A stretch of DNA of 25,636 nt from the NCBI GenBank assembly GCA_964445375.1, contig CAYUKO010000043.1, positions 1 through 25,636 of the forward strand, read 5' to 3'. A model generated the notes under the pieces. That model worked only from the letters and a program-made list of their open reading frames with translations, made no database searches and was not told where the DNA came from. The DNA comes from COE1 sp964445375. Its GTDB lineage: Bacteria > Bacillota > Clostridia > Lachnospirales > Lachnospiraceae. This document shows positions 22,467 through 25,636 of this stretch, in pieces. Within the stretch, counting starts at the first letter, position 1; each line of letters starts with the position of its first letter. The position numbers and the translations under genes are program-made.

Positions 22467-23399
22467 ATGTCAAATATATATACATCAGCAGATCAGCTGG
22501 TAGGAAGAACTCCACTTCTGGAGCTTACGCATATTGAAAAAGAATTAAAGCTTGAGGCAAAGATTTTTGCAAAGCTGGAATATTTTAATCCTGCAGGTTC
22601 TGTAAAGGATCGGATAGCCAAAGCCATGATTGAGGCGGCAGAGAAAAGCGGAGAACTTAAGCCGGGATCGGTAATTATTGAGCCAACTTCCGGTAATACC
22701 GGAATTGGACTGGCTAGTGTGGCAACAGCAAAGGGATATCGGGTCATTATCGTTATGCCGGACAGCATGTCTGTAGAAAGACGTAAGCTCATTAAGGCAT
22801 ATGGAGCAGAGCTGGTATTGACCGAAGGTACTAACGGAATGAAGGGGGCAATTGCCAAGGTAAAGGAACTGGCAGAACAGATTCCGAATAGCTTTGTCCC
22901 GGGGCAGTTTGCCAATCCGGAAAATCCAAAAATGCATTTTGAAACAACAGGTCCGGAGATTTATGAGGATACCGATGGTGAAGTGGATATTCTCGTAGCA
23001 GGAGTTGGAACAGGTGGAACGATTACGGGTATTGGAAAATATCTTAAGTCAAAAAAGCCTGATGTGAAGGTTGTTGCAGTAGAGCCGGCAGGTTCTCCTA
23101 TCCTTTCAACGGGAGTGCCGGGGGCACATAAGATTCAGGGAATTGGACCGGGCTTTGTCCCGGATACCTTGGATACCGGAATTTATGATGAGATCATCAC
23201 CGTTGAAAATGAGGATGCATTCAAGAATGGAAGATTAGTTGGTAAAAAGGAAGGAATTCTTGTTGGAATATCTTCTGGAGCTGCGCTTCATGCAGCGATA
23301 GAGCTGGCAAAAAGAGAAGAAAATAAAAAGAAAAATATCGTAGTTGTATTTCCAGATTCTGGTGACCGTTATCTTTCTACACCGTTATTTGAGGAATAA
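22467..23399 (+). CDS. cysK: Cysteine synthase (O-acetylserine sulfhydrylase)
   Basis: 310 residues, PLP-dependent fold type II. The PLP lysine is K47 in NPAGSVKDR, the substrate loop is TSGNTG (74-79), and the PLP phosphate loop is GVGTGGTITG. It makes cysteine from O-acetylserine and sulfide. GGGAGG lies 7 nt before ATG 22467. It is cotranscribed with metY, so the same sulfide pool can feed both homocysteine and cysteine. A cystathionine beta-synthase-like activity cannot be excluded, but the length and the absence of CBS domains favour CysK. Confidence 0.95.
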   Translation: MSNIYTSADQLVGRTPLLELTHIEKELKLEAKIFAKLEYFNPAGSVKDRIAKAMIEAAEKSGELKPGSVIIEPTSGNTGIGLASVATAKGYRVIIVMPDSMSVERRKLIKAYGAELVLTEGTNGMKGAIAKVKELAEQIPNSFVPGQFANPENPKMHFETTGPEIYEDTDGEVDILVAGVGTGGTITGIGKYLKSKKPDVKVVAVEPAGSPILSTGVPGAHKIQGIGPGFVPDTLDTGIYDEIITVENEDAFKNGRLVGKKEGILVGISSGAALHAAIELAKREENKKKNIVVVFPDSGDRYLSTPLFEE

Positions 23400-23427
23400 A
23401 GAGTAGGGATGGAAAGGAGCTGGAATT

Positions 23428-24453
23428 ATGAAAGACATCAAAAGGCAAATCCGTACTTTATTTCTTGTAATTGTGACAACAGTGTCAGTTATAACAGGTT
23501 GCGGTACAATACAGGAAACGAACGGCCAGGAAGAAGCGAATCAGGAAGAATATGTGGTAAAGATTGGATATAGTGCAGCATTATGTCATGCCCCAATACA
23601 TATTGCGATTGAAAATGGTTATTTTGAGGAAGAGGGACTCAAGTTTGAAGCAATTGCCATGGAGGGTGTGATAACAGAGGCAGTTGGTTCCGGTCAGGTA
23701 GATGCTGGATTTGGATTAGTTGGAAAGTTCATACAGCCATTGGAAAATGGCTTACCAATGAAGCTTACGGCGGGAATTCATACGGGCTGTACAAAGCTAT
23801 TGGTTGCAGGAGATTCTGATATCAATAGTGTAGCAGATTTAAAAGGCAAAAGAATCGGCGTAGCAAGCCTTGCTGACTCACCCTGTTTAACGGCAAAACG
23901 TTCTTTGGCAAATGCTGGAATTGGAGTAACGGCAGATAATATGGAAGTGGAATTCGTTGTGTATAACAATTCCGATTTGCCTATGGCACTGCAAAATGGT
24001 GCAATTGATGCATTTTGCGCACCGGATCCAGCAGTATCAGTTGCCGAGAAAGAATTTGGTTTTAAGGTAATCATTGATACCACCACAGATGAGGAATATA
24101 AGGATGAATATTGCTGCTTAAGCTTTGTAACAACTGATTTAGCAGCTAATCATCCTGACCTTGCAGCAAAGTATACAAGAGCAGTTATGAAGGCCGCCAG
24201 ATGGATTGAGGAGCATCCAACAGAAACAGCACAGATACAGATTGATCATAATTATGTTTCTGGTGATGTCGAATTTAATGCAGCCATTTTAGACAGTTAT
24301 AATTTTGTCCCATCTGTGAGTGGTGGTTATGATGCATTGGCAAAGAGTGTAACAGAATTACAGAGAATTGGAATTATCCGACCGGAAACGGATGCACAGG
24401 CATTGATTGATAATTCTTTTATTCGATTTGATGATGTAGAGGACACATATTAA
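23428..24453 (+). CDS. Orphan SsuA/NMT1-type ABC substrate-binding lipoprotein
   Basis: 341 residues. A lipoprotein signal peptide ends in the lipobox VITGC (C25). The mature part is a two-lobe periplasmic-binding fold of the SsuA/TauA/NMT1 class (KIGYSAALCHAPIHIAIENGYFEEEGL; VADLKGKRIGVASL; NGAIDAFCAPDPAVS). Such proteins bind sulfonates, taurine, thiamine precursors or similar. It has an unusual number of internal cysteines (CHAP, TGCTK, SPCL, FCAPD, YCCLS). No permease or ATPase gene follows in the window. It lies 28 nt after cysK, with AAAGGAG at 8 nt, so it is part of the sulfur operon. A sulfur-compound ligand is likely, but a metal or metal-complex ligand is possible given the cysteines. 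Confidence 0.85.
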   Translation: MKDIKRQIRTLFLVIVTTVSVITGCGTIQETNGQEEANQEEYVVKIGYSAALCHAPIHIAIENGYFEEEGLKFEAIAMEGVITEAVGSGQVDAGFGLVGKFIQPLENGLPMKLTAGIHTGCTKLLVAGDSDINSVADLKGKRIGVASLADSPCLTAKRSLANAGIGVTADNMEVEFVVYNNSDLPMALQNGAIDAFCAPDPAVSVAEKEFGFKVIIDTTTDEEYKDEYCCLSFVTTDLAANHPDLAAKYTRAVMKAARWIEEHPTETAQIQIDHNYVSGDVEFNAAILDSYNFVPSVSGGYDALAKSVTELQRIGIIRPETDAQALIDNSFIRFDDVEDTY

Positions 24454-24466
24454 ATATAGAAAGGTC

Positions 24467-25120
24467 ATGGTTAGAAAGATGGAAGAAAAGAAGTGCCTAA
24501 CCTGCTCTGCGTGCGGAGCAATCGGATGTAAAAATGCAGATGGAAATTATCCGCCATTTTGTCTGACAAAATCGTTAGATCAGGACTTGCTGCAGGAAAG
24601 TCTGGATATTTATGACAAGGATGAGCAGGTTGGAAATATCGCAAGAGTATCAGCAGGAATTGAAGGAGACTTCTACGGGCAGAAGACAAGAGTTGAGGAA
24701 ACGATAGAATTTATTAAGAGAATGGGTGCTAAGAAAGTTGGTATTGCAACCTGTGTAGGATTGATTCCGGAAACCAGATTATTTACCAAGATTCTGGATC
24801 AAGAAGGAATCGAATATTATACCGTAGGATGCAAGGTAGGAGCGATTGACAAGACCAGAGTCGGTATTCCTGAGGAAAAGAAACTCAACAGAGGCTGTGG
24901 GCATGAGTCCATGTGTAATCCTGTTTTACAGGCAAAGATTTTAAATGAACAGAAAACGGATTTAAACATAATGATCGGACTTTGCGTAGGTCATGATTCA
25001 CTGTTTTTAAAGTATGCTAAGGCACCGACTACGGTACTGATTGTAAAGGACAGAGTTCTTGTACATAATCCGGTTGCTGCATTATATGGAAGTACAGGAA
25101 TGTATTCCCGATTTAAATAA
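24467..25120 (+). CDS. DUF1847 family cysteine-rich protein
   Basis: 217 residues. The N-terminus has CLTCSACGAIGCKN, a cysteine cluster, then PPFC. The middle has RMGAKKVGIATCVGL and KILDQEGIEYYTVGCKVG, and later RGCGHESMCNPVLQA and LCVGHDSLFLKYAKAP. This matches the DUF1847 family, putative metal-binding proteins of unknown function in anaerobes. The start is uncertain: ATG 24467 is only 3 nt after GAAAGG, and ATG 24479 is about 14 nt from it. It follows the orphan binding protein by 13 nt, so the two are probably cotranscribed. The number of conserved Cys suggests an Fe-S or Zn site. Confidence 0.85.
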   Translation: MVRKMEEKKCLTCSACGAIGCKNADGNYPPFCLTKSLDQDLLQESLDIYDKDEQVGNIARVSAGIEGDFYGQKTRVEETIEFIKRMGAKKVGIATCVGLIPETRLFTKILDQEGIEYYTVGCKVGAIDKTRVGIPEEKKLNRGCGHESMCNPVLQAKILNEQKTDLNIMIGLCVGHDSLFLKYAKAPTTVLIVKDRVLVHNPVAALYGSTGMYSRFK

Positions 25121-25130
25121 AAGATGTATA

Positions 25131-25196
25131 TTGTGAAATAAAAATCCATATGATACAATTCATACATGATAAGAGGGTATTCACTTTGATATCCCT
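25131..25196 (+). promoter_or_regulatory. Promoter and imperfect inverted repeat of the Rrf2 gene
   Basis: TTGTGA (25131-25136) and TACAAT (25154-25159) are 17 nt apart. An imperfect inverted repeat, AGGGTAT with ATATCCCT (25174-25196), lies just downstream of the start point and may be an autoregulatory site. Confidence 0.5.
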
Positions 25197-25216
25197 AATG
25201 GAGTGGAGTGAGGATC

Positions 25217-25636
25217 ATGTTGATTTCATCAAAGGGACGGTATGCGCTTCGAGTTATGATTGACCTTGCGCAGCAGCAGCAGAAAGCAGAATATATTCCG
25301 TTAAAAGAAATTGCAAAGCGACAAAATATTTCGCAAAAATATCTGGAAAGCATTATGTCTGTGTTATCGAAAAATGATTATATTGATGCACTGCACGGGA
25401 AAGGCGGCGGATATCGGTTGAATCGGGAACCGGCAGAATACAAGGTAGGAGATATCTTACGTTTAATGGAAGGAACGCTTGCACCGGTATCCTGTCTGGA
25501 ATGTGGCGCAAAGCCATGTGAGTACGCTTCGGAGTGTCGCACATTGCCAATGTGGCAGAACTTGAATGATTTAGTGAATAATTATCTATATAGTGTTACA
25601 ATTGCAGATTTGGTTTGTGGAAAGTTGACAAAAAAG
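25217..25636 (+). CDS. Rrf2-family transcriptional regulator (runs off window)
   Basis: 140 residues are visible with no stop before the window end. The gene is probably nearly complete, as the family is about 135-165 residues. It starts MLISSKGRYALRVMIDLA and has a winged helix (IPLKEIAKRQNISQKYLESIM, wing GKGGGYRL). Cysteines C93, C96, C101 and C107 lie in CLECGAKPCEYASEC, close to the Fe-S cluster triad of IscR (C-x5-C-x5-C). The known sulfur regulator CymR is in the same family but lacks such a cluster. GGAG lies 8 nt before ATG 25217. Position downstream of metY-cysK suggests it senses sulfur or Fe-S status and controls the operon. That is inference. Confidence 0.88.
   Translation, partial: MLISSKGRYALRVMIDLAQQQQKAEYIPLKEIAKRQNISQKYLESIMSVLSKNDYIDALHGKGGGYRLNREPAEYKVGDILRLMEGTLAPVSCLECGAKPCEYASECRTLPMWQNLNDLVNNYLYSVTIADLVCGKLTKK

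Overview
The window looks like a chromosomal segment of a low-GC, anaerobic, spore-forming Firmicute, most likely a Lachnospiraceae member. The grounds are strong AGGAGG-type ribosome binding sites, AT-rich intergenic regions, an SpoVAC gene, an intracellular GH9 cellodextrinase-type enzyme, and the protein families present. The genus cannot be fixed from the sequence alone. Nearly all the DNA is accounted for by short operons separated by recognisable hairpin terminators.

Layout. 1-1511: the 5' part of an IS4-type transposase gene (minus strand) abuts the leader of a small type I-C-like CRISPR array. No cas gene is in the window. The array has four clean repeats, one decayed repeat, a 451-bp interruption carrying a small zinc-ribbon gene, then two more decayed repeats. 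1760-3367: GH9 glucanase/cellodextrinase. 3580-7032: an agr-type peptide quorum-sensing locus. It has a small XRE regulator, a LytTR response regulator and a GHKL sensor kinase on the plus strand, facing an agrB-agrD pair on the minus strand, with a second XRE regulator divergent from agrB. The 47-codon agrD gene, with predicted thiolactone core CVFLF, is easily missed. 7117-9262: a lone spoVAC, a DUF1622 membrane protein and a CofE-like protein. 9433-11928: an NAD-salvage operon nrtR-pnuC-nadR with two tandem NrtR-like operators on its promoter. 11998-14010: a YtrA-type GntR regulator with an ABC-2 exporter, behind a four-half-site operator.

14063-16741 (minus) is the most unusual block: a 40-codon membrane miniprotein, a 244-residue protein that looks like a Na/Pi cotransporter with its membrane domain deleted (only the N-terminal start and the PhoU-like tail remain), a 47-codon membrane miniprotein, and a CPA1 cation/proton antiporter with two tandem RCK_C domains. 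16832-17239 is an exported protein of unknown function. 17417-18727 is a MATE exporter and 18816-20795 a GH31 alpha-glucosidase.

20951-25636 is a sulfur/cysteine locus: a strong promoter with an inverted repeat at the start point, a possible 32-codon leader ORF, metY (O-acetylhomoserine sulfhydrylase), cysK, an orphan cysteine-rich SsuA/NMT1-type lipoprotein, a DUF1847 protein, and at the window edge an Rrf2 regulator with an IscR-like cysteine cluster, which may control the locus.

All product names come from motif and family recognition by eye. No database search was run. Promoters, operators and terminators are read directly from the bases and are not experimentally supported.
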